Made by a program: the position numbers and the translations under genes. From positions 1 through 63,223 of the forward strand of contig NZ_JAKGSG010000010.1 in NCBI RefSeq assembly GCF_021568775.1: DNA of 63,223 nt, in the 5' to 3' direction. The notes below the pieces were generated by a model, which did not search any database, was not told the DNA's origin, and worked only from the letters and a program-made list of their open reading frames with translations. Every line of letters begins with the position of its first letter. Position 1 is the stretch's first letter. The DNA is from Antribacter soli. Lineage in GTDB: Bacteria; Actinomycetota; Actinomycetes; Actinomycetales; Cellulomonadaceae. This document shows positions 8,401 to 16,301 of this stretch, piece by piece.

Positions 8401-9564
8401 GTGGTGGGTGACCCGCGGTCCGCCTCCGGCACTGCCGTGCGGGAGCTCGCCGGCCTCCTGCCCACGGTCTCGCTGCAGCCCGTGCCCGGTGCACGCGACT
8501 CGCACCTGACGGCCCTCCTCGCCGCCCACGGGTACGCCGGCGTGCTGCGCCCCGCGCCCTTGCCGCGCACGGAGGCGCTCGTGCACTTCTCCGTCGTCGA
8601 CGGTACGGGGATGCCGGACGCCGACTCGGGGACGGTGGAGTCGACGCGGGCCGAGGTCGACCGGGTCGTCGACCTGGCGATCGAGCACGCGATCACGCGC
8701 CCCGACGAGACCTTCGGCATCGTCACCGTCACCGCCGTCCACGCGGACCGCATCCGCGAGGCGCTGCTCGCCGAGGTCCGGTCGAACCCGGCGCTCGCCC
8801 CGTTCTTCGCCGGGTCGCGGCCGGAGCCGGTCGTCGTCGCCGACGTGACCGGCGCGGCAGGCCTCCAGCGGGACACCATCGTGCTGTCGCTCGGGTTCGG
8901 GCGGACCCCGCACGGGCGCGTGCTGCACCGGTTCGGCGTGCTCGGCGAGGCCGGGGGCGACGCGATGCTGCTCGGCGCGCTCGGCGCGACGCGGCGGCGC
9001 CTGCACGTCGTGTCCTGCTTCCCCGCCGGCGACCTCGACCCCGAGCGCCTCCGGGGGCCCGGGCCGCAGTTCCTGTCCGAGGTGCTCGCGTTCGCCGAGG
9101 CCCGCTCCGGGCTCGCCGACCAGGTCGAGATCGGCAACGGCGTCGACGTGGCGCGCGCCCCCGACCGTCTCGTCATCGACCTCGGCGAGCGGCTGTGGCG
9201 GTCCGGCCTGGTCGTCGAGACCGACTACGGCGTCGGCGACGGCGACCGCATCCCGCTCGTCGTCGGACACCCCGACCTGCCCGGCGAGCTGCTCGTCGCC
9301 GTCCTCACCGACGACGCCGCGTACGTGGCCGAGCCGTCCATCCGGGTGCGGGACCGTCAGCTCGCCGAGCGGCTCGAGCGGCTCGGGTGGGTCGTGGCCC
9401 AGGTGTGGTCCGCGGCCGCGTTCCTCGACCCCGACGGCGAGGCCGAGCGGGTCCGGCGCGTGGTCCAGGCGGTCCGCGACGAGCGCGTCGGGATGGCCGG
9501 GGGCGTCGCGCCCGCGGCGGACGTCGTGGTCCCCGCGGTGCTGGACGACGGGCCGGAGGACTGA
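5485..9564 (+). CDS. Giant SF1-helicase-like protein with degenerate ATP site
   Basis: A 1359-aa protein from GTG 5485. The N-terminal third is low complexity (Ala/Pro/Glu) with a conserved globular part around residues 220-380. From about residue 390 it resembles superfamily 1 helicases of the AAA_11/AAA_12 type: LDPHQRHVVDALATGSHLFV, a P-loop-position segment DAPVGSDVAGT, a motif II position VILDAVQHV, and late motifs VVVADVTGAAGLQRDTIVLS and ALGATRRRLHVVS. The C-terminus (about 1240-1340) resembles the small restriction-endonuclease-like domain that follows such helicases. The canonical GxGK(T/S) lysine and the DE pair of Walker B are both missing. ATP hydrolysis is therefore doubtful, and the role may be structural or nucleic-acid binding. 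Confidence 0.7.
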   Translation: MNAARRQTAAAPELSADLPAELSAALSDQNPQAAGDLTAAEAAEPPKAGPLDEAITGWRASLVRLAGGSSLTDIGLLGEAVIDLSAAHPSGVAQLFAGRPTRLSNLVREAAALPTARRRARAVAARSAEHAQRYGVAPTYLAIGVATWIERPAPDGAPGDDMEALARILGPTASAAPHPATSADAEAGPGDHGADPEGALTGSVPVVTLAAPREATASARATGPASDSSEPRVVRAPVLLRPVTITPRGDGEADYDLTLEPAAEINPVVARTLRAHGALLDPAALAKATFTLAGFDPTDVLDRISDLGRAVLGEFDLDRRVLVGTFVHPGQVLVDDLDELAPSLGRHEVVAALGGIEDAVRGLDALELPELRVGDAEPAYERGVGDLDPHQRHVVDALATGSHLFVDAPVGSDVAGTLAAVVAEANASGRSVLYVPGHRRAADALAARLAELGLEGLLLDVAPTPTWRQTVSRRLLEAMAPAHEEIDVDGVARVRDALIGARAQLAGYIEALHLVRDPWRVSAYDALQALARLTSERPAPDTTVRLPSETLLSLTTSRREELAADLGRAAGLGAFTLRATSTPWYGASLVTDGDAREALARVNRLREQTVPELRKQIEYVAEVTGLVRATSARQWGEQLAMLGGMRGTLDVFQPMVFERTAADMVQATASRRWRAEQSVEMGWFERRRLRRRARDMVRPGVRVPDMHAALVEVQRQREVWQAQCPRGGWPTLPEGLAVVEETHEAVRIDLEALEPVLATSHAGGSLLDLDLDALGQRLAALAGDADALQTLPERTSLLRRVRSSGLSDLVDDLAARRVDGALVGAELELAWWSSVFEQVLAVEPSLAGQDGAGLDALARRFRELDLRHVAALEPPVRAAVRTHLGASMREFRESAEELFNELVEGRLTSLRELAEQHGTVLRRLRPTVVSTPTLVPHLLPAARCMDLVILDAVQHVPVEVVVSALSRGRQIVVVGDPRSASGTAVRELAGLLPTVSLQPVPGARDSHLTALLAAHGYAGVLRPAPLPRTEALVHFSVVDGTGMPDADSGTVESTRAEVDRVVDLAIEHAITRPDETFGIVTVTAVHADRIREALLAEVRSNPALAPFFAGSRPEPVVVADVTGAAGLQRDTIVLSLGFGRTPHGRVLHRFGVLGEAGGDAMLLGALGATRRRLHVVSCFPAGDLDPERLRGPGPQFLSEVLAFAEARSGLADQVEIGNGVDVARAPDRLVIDLGERLWRSGLVVETDYGVGDGDRIPLVVGHPDLPGELLVAVLTDDAAYVAEPSIRVRDRQLAERLERLGWVVAQVWSAAAFLDPDGEAERVRRVVQAVRDERVGMAGGVAPAADVVVPAVLDDGPED

Positions 9565-9622
9565 GCGTCGCCACCCTGACTCTCCGGGCGGGGCCCTGCG
9601 GCGGGCGCGGGACAATGGGTGC

Positions 9623-9895
9623 GTGAGCGACGAGACCGAGCCCGGGACGGAGCCGGGTGCTGCCGAGGTGGAGCCGGGCGTGGGCCGACGGCGGCGTGGG
9701 CCCCGGCGGGCCGTGCGCCGCGGGGCCGAGCAGGAGGCGGTGCTCGGCGTGAGCTCCGACGAGCGGCCGGACGGCTGGGGAGAGGCGCGCGACGGCTCCG
9801 GCGCGACGGACGCCCGGGGCGAGCGTCCGGCGTCCGGCAGCGGGTTCGGGTCGAACGACGAGCGGCTGCGCCAGGACGTGCCGCCGCACTGGTGA
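9623..9895 (+). CDS. Small conserved actinobacterial protein ending in DVPPHW
   Basis: A 90-aa acidic/basic low-complexity protein whose only conserved-looking part is the C-terminus, SNDERLRQDVPPHW. I recognise this tail from small uncharacterised actinobacterial proteins; no function is known to me. It starts at GTG 9623 with GACAAT 6 bp upstream and no ribosome site, so it is probably leaderless. It follows the helicase-like gene by 58 bp and ends before a bidirectional terminator. Confidence 0.6.
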   Translation: MSDETEPGTEPGAAEVEPGVGRRRRGPRRAVRRGAEQEAVLGVSSDERPDGWGEARDGSGATDARGERPASGSGFGSNDERLRQDVPPHW

Positions 9896-9939
9896 CGGCC
9901 ACGCCGGGCGTGCCGGAGCCGGCGGGTCTCCAGACGCGG

Positions 9940-9970
9940 AGAGGGCCGGGATCCACGATCCCGGCCCTCT
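9940..9970. terminator. Bidirectional hairpin terminator
   Basis: AGAGGGCCGGGATC (9940-9953) pairs perfectly with 9957-9970 over 14 bp with a 3-base loop. It lies between two convergent genes, the DVPPHW protein and mscL, and would serve both. Confidence 0.75.
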
Positions 9971-9998
9971 GTCGACCCACGGCGTGGGCGACGTCCCG

Positions 9999-10403
9999 TC
10001 AGCGCCGCTGCTGCTCCTGCACCTGGGCGCGGAGCAGGTCGCGGATCTCCTGCAGGACCAGGACGTCCTCGGCGGGCGCCTTGGGCTCCGGCTCGGCGCC
10101 CTTCTTGCGCAGGGCCATGAGGCGGTTCACCGGCACCATGACGACGAAGTACAGCGCGGCGGCGACGAGGACGAAGTTCAGCACCGCGTCAAGGAACAGG
10201 CCGAGACTGAACTTGGCCTCGTTGATCGTGAAGTTGCCGACGCCCGAGAGATCCGGCGACGCGAACATCGCGGCGATCAGCGGGTTGATGATGCCATCCA
10301 TCAGGCCCGTGACGATCCCGGTGAACGCGGCGCCGATGATCAGGCCGACCGCGAGGTCGAGAACGTTGCCGCGCGTGATGAAAGCCTTGAAGCCCTGAAG
10401 CAT
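9999..10403 (-). CDS. mscL: Large-conductance mechanosensitive channel MscL
   Basis: A 134-aa protein of normal family length. The cytoplasmic N-terminal helix and TM1 read GFKAFITRGNVLDLAVGLIIG, the MscL signature. The periplasmic loop and TM2 (LNFVLVAAALYFVVMVPVN) follow, then a charged C-terminal helix EDVLVLQEIRDLLRAQ. The homopentamer opens under membrane tension to release solutes during hypo-osmotic shock. It is last in a same-strand run after the SAF-domain and FmdB-like genes, an order resembling the Rv0985c-Rv0991c region of M. tuberculosis. Confidence 0.97.
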   Translation of the reverse strand: MLQGFKAFITRGNVLDLAVGLIIGAAFTGIVTGLMDGIINPLIAAMFASPDLSGVGNFTINEAKFSLGLFLDAVLNFVLVAAALYFVVMVPVNRLMALRKKGAEPEPKAPAEDVLVLQEIRDLLRAQVQEQQRR

Positions 10404-10511
10404 GGGTGTGAGTCCCCCTGGGGTCGTCGGTACGAGATCTGCGGGGCTAGGTTCCCACGCCTGCCCGGTAGGGAGGTATGCGGCAGGCGATCGGGGATCG
10501 CTCGCCCCGGT

Positions 10512-11240
10512 TCACGGGACCAGGACCGCCGTCACCGCGCCGCCCCACGCGACGCCGAGGCCGGCGACAGCCGAGAGTGCCGCTGCGTCGGCGGCAGGGA
10601 CTGCCACGAGCGTGATGCCCGGGTCCTGCGCCTCACCCCCGCCGAGCAGCCCGCTCGCGGGCGCCGCAGCGGACCGTCCGGCGGGCACCGGGAGCACGAG
10701 AGCGCGCCGGGCGAGGTAGACCGGGCCCTCTCCCGCGCGCGGGTCGGCCGTGAGCAGGTCCACCCGGTCGCCGGGACGCAGCAGCCCGCCGACGGCGGCA
10801 TCGGCGAGGCGCACGGGGACCACGACCGTGCCGGGCGGGACGGACGCGGCCACGCCGTCGGAGACCAGGCCGGTCAGGAGCGGCATTCCCGCGGGCAGGC
10901 CGACGGCGGCGACCCGGCCGAGCACGCCGCTCACGGACCGTGCCGCGCCCTCGGGGACGAGCGACTCGGCGACCGGGCGCGTCACGACGTCGTCGGCGGT
11001 CAGCTCGGCACCCGCGAGAACCGCGCGTGCGGTGACCACGACGTCGACCGTAGGAGGCGGGGGAGGGCGCAGGAGCTGCACCGTCGTCGTGGCCGCGAGC
11101 CCGCAGCACAGTGCGGCGGCGGCGTACCGCCAGTGCCAGGCGAGCCGCCGCAGCCGGCGTAGCCGTTCCCGGCGGGCGGCCATGAGCCGGGCGCGGTCGG
11201 GTGCCGCGGTGCGGGGGAGGAGCGCGTCGGGAAGCCTCAT
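10512..11240 (-). CDS. SAF-domain protein, CpaB/RcpC-like
   Basis: A 242-aa protein with a basic N-terminus, one membrane helix at about residues 38-55, then a SAF domain (VLAGAELTADDVVTRPV ... GRVAAVGLPAGMPLL) and a second beta-rich half (PPGTVVVPVRLADAAVGGLLRPGDRVDLL). This matches CpaB/RcpC-type Flp-pilus assembly proteins. No other pilus gene is nearby, and in actinobacteria this stand-alone version next to mscL is common. The function is therefore uncertain, probably at the cell surface. Confidence 0.75.
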   Translation of the reverse strand: MRLPDALLPRTAAPDRARLMAARRERLRRLRRLAWHWRYAAAALCCGLAATTTVQLLRPPPPPTVDVVVTARAVLAGAELTADDVVTRPVAESLVPEGAARSVSGVLGRVAAVGLPAGMPLLTGLVSDGVAASVPPGTVVVPVRLADAAVGGLLRPGDRVDLLTADPRAGEGPVYLARRALVLPVPAGRSAAAPASGLLGGGEAQDPGITLVAVPAADAAALSAVAGLGVAWGGAVTAVLVP

Positions 11241-11372
11241 GCACCCGACGCTAGGGACCCGTGGGGTCGGGTGGACGCCCGCGGGGACCGCCTGTGCACG
11301 AGGACCGCGCAGCGGCGCCTGTGGTCACGGTCCGCCCGGCGCAACGCCGTCGGACGGCCGCACCCGGAAGGG

Positions 11373-11729
11373 TCAGGCCGAGGCGGCCTTGGAGCCGCCG
11401 GTCTTGGAGCCGCCGGACGAGGAGGACCCGGACGAGGTCGAGCCGGAGGAGGAGCCCGACGAGGAGGACGTCGAGGGCGCGGGGCTCGACGACGTGCCCG
11501 ACGAGCCCGACGTGCTCGACGCGGACGCCCCGGTCGTGCTCGACGACTTGGCGCCGCGCGAGTCGTTCCGGTAGAAGCCGGAGCCCTTGAAGGTGACGCC
11601 CACGGACGCGAAGACCTTGCGCAGGCTGCCGCCACACTCCGGGCACTCGGTCAGTGTGTCGTCGGTGAAGGCCTGGTGGATGTCGAAGGCATGGCCGCAG
11701 TCGGCACACCGGTAGGCGTAGGTGGGCAC
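11373..11729 (-). CDS. FmdB-family zinc ribbon protein with Ser-rich tail
   Basis: A 118-aa protein starting MPTYAYRC. The zinc ribbon has two CxxC pairs (CADCGHAF and CPECGGSLRKVF), the hallmark of the FmdB/CxxC_CxxC_SSSS family. After GVTFKGSGFYRND comes a long Ser/Thr/Gly tail that is probably disordered. I prefer the second GTG, at 11729, because GAGGA overlaps the upstream GTG at 11735 but sits about 7 bases before 11729. The M. tuberculosis homologue Rv0991c is a redox-sensitive chaperone-like protein. A similar role here is inference from homology and gene order. Confidence 0.85.
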   Translation of the reverse strand: MPTYAYRCADCGHAFDIHQAFTDDTLTECPECGGSLRKVFASVGVTFKGSGFYRNDSRGAKSSSTTGASASSTSGSSGTSSSPAPSTSSSSGSSSGSTSSGSSSSGGSKTGGSKAASA

Positions 11730-11825
11730 GGGCACTCCTCAAGGGGGCTGGCACTCGGGATTTCCGACTGCCAATCATAACGGCCGAGAGGCCGGTGATA
11801 GTCCGGGAAGGTCTGACGACCGCGG

Positions 11826-11838
11826 TAGTCTCGCCTGC
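11826..11838 (+). promoter_or_regulatory. -10 element of a leaderless promoter
   Basis: TAGTCT at 11826-11831 ends 7 bp before the GTG at 11839, with no ribosome site between. This supports 11839 as both transcription and translation start of the acylase gene. Confidence 0.5.
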
Positions 11839-14517
11839 GTGTCGACCACCACACCGGACCAGTCCACGGCGCCCGACGAGGTGACCCCGCCCGAGCCTCC
11901 GGCGAAGCATCGCAGCAGGTTGCGCCGCATGGTTGTCGGCACGGCGGTGGTCGTGGTCCTCGTGCTCGTCGCGGGCACGACCTTCGGCGTGGTGACGGGC
12001 CGCCGGCCCCTGCCGCAGTACGACGGCGAGCTCACGCTCGACGGGCTCTCCGCCGAGGCGCACGTGTTCCGCGACGCCCAGGGCGTCCCGCAGGTGTACG
12101 CGGAGACCCCGGAGGACCTGTTCCGGGCGCAGGGCTACGTCCAGGCGCAGGACCGCTTCTTCGAGATGGACTACCGGCGGCACGTCACGGCCGGTCGCCT
12201 GTCGGAGCTGGTCGGGGACCAGGAGGCGGCGATCAACGCCGACATGGTCCTGCGGACGTTCGGCTGGCGCGAGGTCGCCGAGCAGGAGCTGAACCTCCTG
12301 GCGCCCGAGACGAGGTCGTACCTCGAGGCGTACGCGGACGGCGTGAACGCGTACCTCGAGGGCCGGCACCTCGGTGAGATCGCCGTGGAGTACACGGTCC
12401 TGGGCGTGAACGTGAACCTCGACGACCCCGAGCCGTGGGAGCCGGTGGACTCGCTCGCCTGGCTCAAGGCGATGGCCTGGGACCTGCGCGACAACTACGA
12501 CGACGAGCTCGACCGCGCCCTGGCGTACAGCACGCTCAAGGACCCGGCGCTCGTCGACGAGCTGTTCCCCGCCTACGCGGCGGCCGGCAACGCGCCGATC
12601 GTCGACCCGGCCGAGCTGGAGCTCGCGGCGCCGCTCGAGGCGACCCAGACGTCGTCGGGCACGACGGCGGAGCTGCCCCCGGGGGACGACGCCGCCTTCG
12701 AGGACCCGCACCTGGCCGAAGCGCTCGAGGCCGCCCGGCAGGCGCTCGCCGCCGTCCCCGTGCAGATCGCGCGGGGTGAGGGCACGGGCTCGAACTCGTG
12801 GGCGATCGCCGGCGACCTGACCGAGTCCGGGGAGCCGCTCCTTGCGAACGACCCGCACCTCAAGCTGACGTCGCCCGGCGTGTGGGCCCAGGTGGGCCTG
12901 CACTGCACGGAGGTGGGGGAAGCGTGCCCGTTCGACGTGGCGGGCTTCTCCTTCGCCGGGTTCCCGGGAGTGATGATCGGGCACAACGCCGACCTCGCAT
13001 GGGGTCTGACCAACATGGGCGCCGACGTCACAGACTTCTTCATCGAGCGCGTGCGCGACGACAACTGGCTGCGTGACGGAACCCCGGGCGCCGAGGTGTG
13101 GGAGCCGATCGAGACGCGGACGGAGACGATCCGCGTCGAGGGCAGCAGCCCGATCGACTTCGAGGTCCGGTCGACGGCCCACGGCCCGATCATCTCGTCG
13201 GTCATGGACGAGACCGAGATGGAGGCCGTGCGCCACGCGCCCACGGAGTACCAGACGGAGCTCGGTCAGTACGAGATCTCGCTCGCCTGGACGGCGCTCG
13301 AGCCGGGCCGGACGGCCGACGCCGTCTTCGCGCTCAACCTGGCCGCGACGCCCGAGGACGTCCAGGCCGCGGCCGCAGTCTTCGACGTCCCGGCCCAGAA
13401 CATCGTGTTCGCCACCACCGACGGGCACATCGGATACCAGGCGCCGGGAAGCATCCCCGTGCGGGCCGACTTCCCTGCCACGCCGCGGCCTGACGGCACC
13501 TGGCCGCGTCCCGGCTGGGACGCGCGCTTCGACTGGACCGGCTACGTCGACCCCAGCCAGATGCCCCGGGTGCTCGACCCGGCCGAGGGCTTCATCGTGG
13601 CCGCCAACCAGGCGGTGCTGCCCAGCGGCACCGGGCCGTTCCTCACCAACGACTGGGACTACGGCTACCGGTCCCAGCGGATCCGCACCCTGATCCAGCA
13701 GCAGGTCGACGCCGGCCGGAAGTTCAGCGTCGACGACATGGCGAGCATCCAGACCGACGCCGACAGCCGGTACGCCGAGATGCTCGTGCCGGCCCTGCTC
13801 GACGTCGACCTTCCCGACGGCTACCAGTCCGACGGCCAGCGGCTCCTCGAGGACTGGGACGGCTCGATGGACGCCGACTCCGCCGCCGCTGCCTACTTCG
13901 CGGCCGTGTGGCGCAACCTGCTCAAGGAGACGTTCTGGGACGAGCTTCCGGAGAGCATGCGACCCGACGGCAGCAGCCAGTGGCTCACCGTCGTCCAGGG
14001 GATGCTGGGCAACGTGAGCGACCCGTTCTGGGACGACAAGTCCACCGTCGCCGTCGTGGAGAGCCGCGACGAGATCCTGTCCCGCGCGCTCGTCACGGCC
14101 CGTCAGGACCTCACTGTCGAGCTGGGCAAGGACGCCGAGGACTGGACCTGGGGCACCCTGCACCAGCTCCAGCCGCCGCACCCCCTGGGCGCGGGCGTGC
14201 CCGGCGCTCTCCAGCAGTTCTTGGAGCCGGCGTCGCGCAAGGTCGGCGGCAGCTCCTCCGTCGTGAACGCGACGTCCTGGGACGCCGGGACGGGCAGCTT
14301 CGCCGTCTCGAGCGGCCCGTCGATGCGGATGGTCGTCGACCTGGGCCACCTCGACCGCTCCACCTGGGTGACGGTGAGCGGCGTGTCCGCCCACCCGGCG
14401 TCCTCCCACTTCGAGGACCAGCTCGACGCGTGGGTCGATGGCGAGACGTTCGGCTGGCCCTTCTCGCCGACGGCCGTCGAGGGCACGGCGGAGGACGAGC
14501 TCACGCTGGTTCCCTGA
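11839..14517 (+). CDS. Penicillin-acylase-family Ntn hydrolase
   Basis: An 892-aa precursor of the S45 family. A membrane/signal segment lies at about residues 30-55, then the alpha-chain region (AEAHVFRDAQGVPQVYAET) and the autocleavage site GTGSNSWAIAG. Ser about 318 would become the N-terminal nucleophile of the beta chain. LLANDPHL and later HNADLAWGLTN are further family motifs. Members hydrolyse amides such as penicillins, acyl-homoserine lactones or linear lipid amides; the substrate cannot be fixed. It interrupts an otherwise conserved fmdB / 5-FTHF cyclo-ligase neighbourhood and is transcribed from its own leaderless-type promoter. Confidence 0.9.
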   Translation: MSTTTPDQSTAPDEVTPPEPPAKHRSRLRRMVVGTAVVVVLVLVAGTTFGVVTGRRPLPQYDGELTLDGLSAEAHVFRDAQGVPQVYAETPEDLFRAQGYVQAQDRFFEMDYRRHVTAGRLSELVGDQEAAINADMVLRTFGWREVAEQELNLLAPETRSYLEAYADGVNAYLEGRHLGEIAVEYTVLGVNVNLDDPEPWEPVDSLAWLKAMAWDLRDNYDDELDRALAYSTLKDPALVDELFPAYAAAGNAPIVDPAELELAAPLEATQTSSGTTAELPPGDDAAFEDPHLAEALEAARQALAAVPVQIARGEGTGSNSWAIAGDLTESGEPLLANDPHLKLTSPGVWAQVGLHCTEVGEACPFDVAGFSFAGFPGVMIGHNADLAWGLTNMGADVTDFFIERVRDDNWLRDGTPGAEVWEPIETRTETIRVEGSSPIDFEVRSTAHGPIISSVMDETEMEAVRHAPTEYQTELGQYEISLAWTALEPGRTADAVFALNLAATPEDVQAAAAVFDVPAQNIVFATTDGHIGYQAPGSIPVRADFPATPRPDGTWPRPGWDARFDWTGYVDPSQMPRVLDPAEGFIVAANQAVLPSGTGPFLTNDWDYGYRSQRIRTLIQQQVDAGRKFSVDDMASIQTDADSRYAEMLVPALLDVDLPDGYQSDGQRLLEDWDGSMDADSAAAAYFAAVWRNLLKETFWDELPESMRPDGSSQWLTVVQGMLGNVSDPFWDDKSTVAVVESRDEILSRALVTARQDLTVELGKDAEDWTWGTLHQLQPPHPLGAGVPGALQQFLEPASRKVGGSSSVVNATSWDAGTGSFAVSSGPSMRMVVDLGHLDRSTWVTVSGVSAHPASSHFEDQLDAWVDGETFGWPFSPTAVEGTAEDELTLVP

Positions 14518-14540
14518 CGAGCCGGTCCAGACGCGCGGGG

Positions 14541-15185
14541 TCAGGGCAGCTGGCGCCAGTCGACGGTCGTCGCCACGGCGTCCACCAGGATGTCGTGCGT
14601 CTGGACGGGCAGGGGGCGCGTCGCGGCGTCGTACACCTCTTCCGGGAACACGACCGCGATGACCCGGGAGCCGGGCCGCAGGCCGGTCAGCACGCGGTCG
14701 TACCAGCCGCCGCCCTGGCCGAGCCGGACCCCGCGGGAGTCGACCGCGAGGGCCGGCACCACGACGACGTCGGCCAGCTTGATCGCGTCCGTGCCCAGCG
14801 TGGGGCCGCCCGGTTCCGGCGGCCGGCCCGGCGCGCGCTCGCGCAGGTCCTCCGGGCCCGTGTACTCAGCCCAGTCGCGCGCGAGGCCGGAGCCGAGCAC
14901 CGGCAGCAAGACCCGCGCCCCGCGGCTCGCCAGGCGCTCCAGGAGCGGGCCGGTGCCGGGCTCGAAGGAGCGGGCGGCGTACGTGGCGACGCACGACGCG
15001 TCCCGGACCTCCGGGATCGAGGCGATCACGTCCGCGAAGGCCTCGGCCGCGTGGGCGCGCAGGCGCGCCGAACGGTTGCTGCGCTGGGCGCGGATCGCGC
15101 GCCGCAGCGCGTCCTTGGCGTCTGCCGCCTCCATCCCGGCCTTGACGGGGTACGGCTGGGTGATCGGGGTCCAGGCGCCGCTCAT
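14541..15185 (-). CDS. 5-formyltetrahydrofolate cyclo-ligase
   Basis: A protein of about 214 aa that converts 5-formyl-THF to 5,10-methenyl-THF with ATP. It shows the N-terminal basic helix KDALRRAIRAQRSNRS, which contacts phosphate, and the late folate/Mg motif RLGQGGGWYDR. The C-terminal HDILVDAVATT is also typical. ATG 15185 is preferred because GGAAG lies 10 bases upstream; an in-frame ATG at 15194 almost touches that site. The gene stands at the place of Rv0992c in the mycobacterial order. Confidence 0.93.
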   Translation of the reverse strand: MSGAWTPITQPYPVKAGMEAADAKDALRRAIRAQRSNRSARLRAHAAEAFADVIASIPEVRDASCVATYAARSFEPGTGPLLERLASRGARVLLPVLGSGLARDWAEYTGPEDLRERAPGRPPEPGGPTLGTDAIKLADVVVVPALAVDSRGVRLGQGGGWYDRVLTGLRPGSRVIAVVFPEEVYDAATRPLPVQTHDILVDAVATTVDWRQLP

Positions 15186-15532
15186 GGCCGCCATTCTTCC
15201 AAACTTTCCACCCGGCGAGCGCGGGCGTGCCGCGAAGGGGGGACAAGAGTGCGGATCAGGATGCCGATCCGGTCCGCTGGAGGACTACTGTGCCCTTCTG
15301 CGCATGTGCCGCGCGGAGCCGACGAAGGAAGTGGGGTGTCGCCGTGAGGCTGCTCGGCGCGTCGAGGACGTCCGACCGTGATAGACCCTCCATCGAGGGG
15401 GCGGCGCCGGGCGGGCCTGACAGGGGGCGAGAGATGACGTACCAGCCGTTCGGCTCGCCGTCGCCCGTTGGGCCGGAGACGCCGGACGAGTCGACGAGCT
15501 CGACGACCCGACGGTTTGCAAAGGGGTGGACC

Positions 15533-16156
15533 GTGGCCAAGCCCTGGCCGGTCACGCTGCGGGAGGACACGCCCTCGGGCGTCGTCGTGCTGCGGCCGCT
15601 GCGCCGCAAGGACAGCTCCACGTGGATGCGGCTGCGTTCCGAGAACGCGGCGTGGCTCGAGCCGTGGGAGGCGACGTCGCCGGGCACGGGCCACGGACAG
15701 CAGGGGACCGTCGCGACGTTCGGCGAGTATGTGCGGGCACTGTCCGCACAGGCGCGCGCAGGGACGACCCTGCCGTTCGCGGTGGAGCTCGACGGGGCGC
15801 TGGTCGGCCAGCTCACCGTCGCGTCGATCACCTACGGCTCGCTGTGCTCGGCGAGCATCGGCTACTGGATCGGCCGTGAGGCCGCCGGTCGCGGAGTCAT
15901 CCCCACGGGCGTCGCGATGGCGGTCGACTACTGCTTCTTCGTGCTCGGCCTGCACCGCATGGAGGTCAACATCCGCCCGGAGAACGGCCCCAGCCTGCGT
16001 GTGGTCGAGAAGCTCGGCCTGCGCGACGAAGGCCTTCGCGAGCGGTTCCTGCACATCCAGGGTGCCTGGCGCGACCACCGCACCTTCGCCATCACCTCGG
16101 AGGAAGTTCCGGGCGGCCTGCTCGCCCGCTGGCAGGCGACGCGCGACGCGATCTGA
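15533..16156 (+). CDS. rimJ: RimJ/RimL-type GNAT N-acetyltransferase
   Basis: A 207-aa GNAT protein. The start of the fold is VVLRPLRRKDSSTWMRLR, with the acetyl-CoA region IGYWIGREAAGRGVIPTGVA and the conserved end VNIRPENGPSLRVVEKLGLR. The family acetylates N-termini of ribosomal proteins or small amines. GTG 15533 has AAGGGG 6 bases upstream; an alternative in-frame ATG at 15434 would add a disordered 33-residue leader. The name follows the syntenic Rv0995. The substrate is not shown by sequence. Confidence 0.85.
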   Translation: MAKPWPVTLREDTPSGVVVLRPLRRKDSSTWMRLRSENAAWLEPWEATSPGTGHGQQGTVATFGEYVRALSAQARAGTTLPFAVELDGALVGQLTVASITYGSLCSASIGYWIGREAAGRGVIPTGVAMAVDYCFFVLGLHRMEVNIRPENGPSLRVVEKLGLRDEGLRERFLHIQGAWRDHRTFAITSEEVPGGLLARWQATRDAI

Positions 16157-16301
16157 TCAGCAGGGCTCTCCCCGCCCGCCGGGCGGCCGGGGCGATGCAC
16201 CCGGGGCGCGCGACCGGCGTCGGGCAAACGCGCGCGGGCGGCGGCGGACACGCCGGGGTGATGTCCCCTGAGGGCATGTGCGCGTCGCCTACCGTCGTGC
16301 T

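Noticed and set aside
4780-9615. 1611-aa open frame opposite the helicase-like gene
   Set aside because: Composition is His/Arg/Gly/Glu-rich as in antisense frames of high-GC genes, and it has no motifs. Only its last part overlaps a meaningful region, the LacI relic, which is annotated separately.
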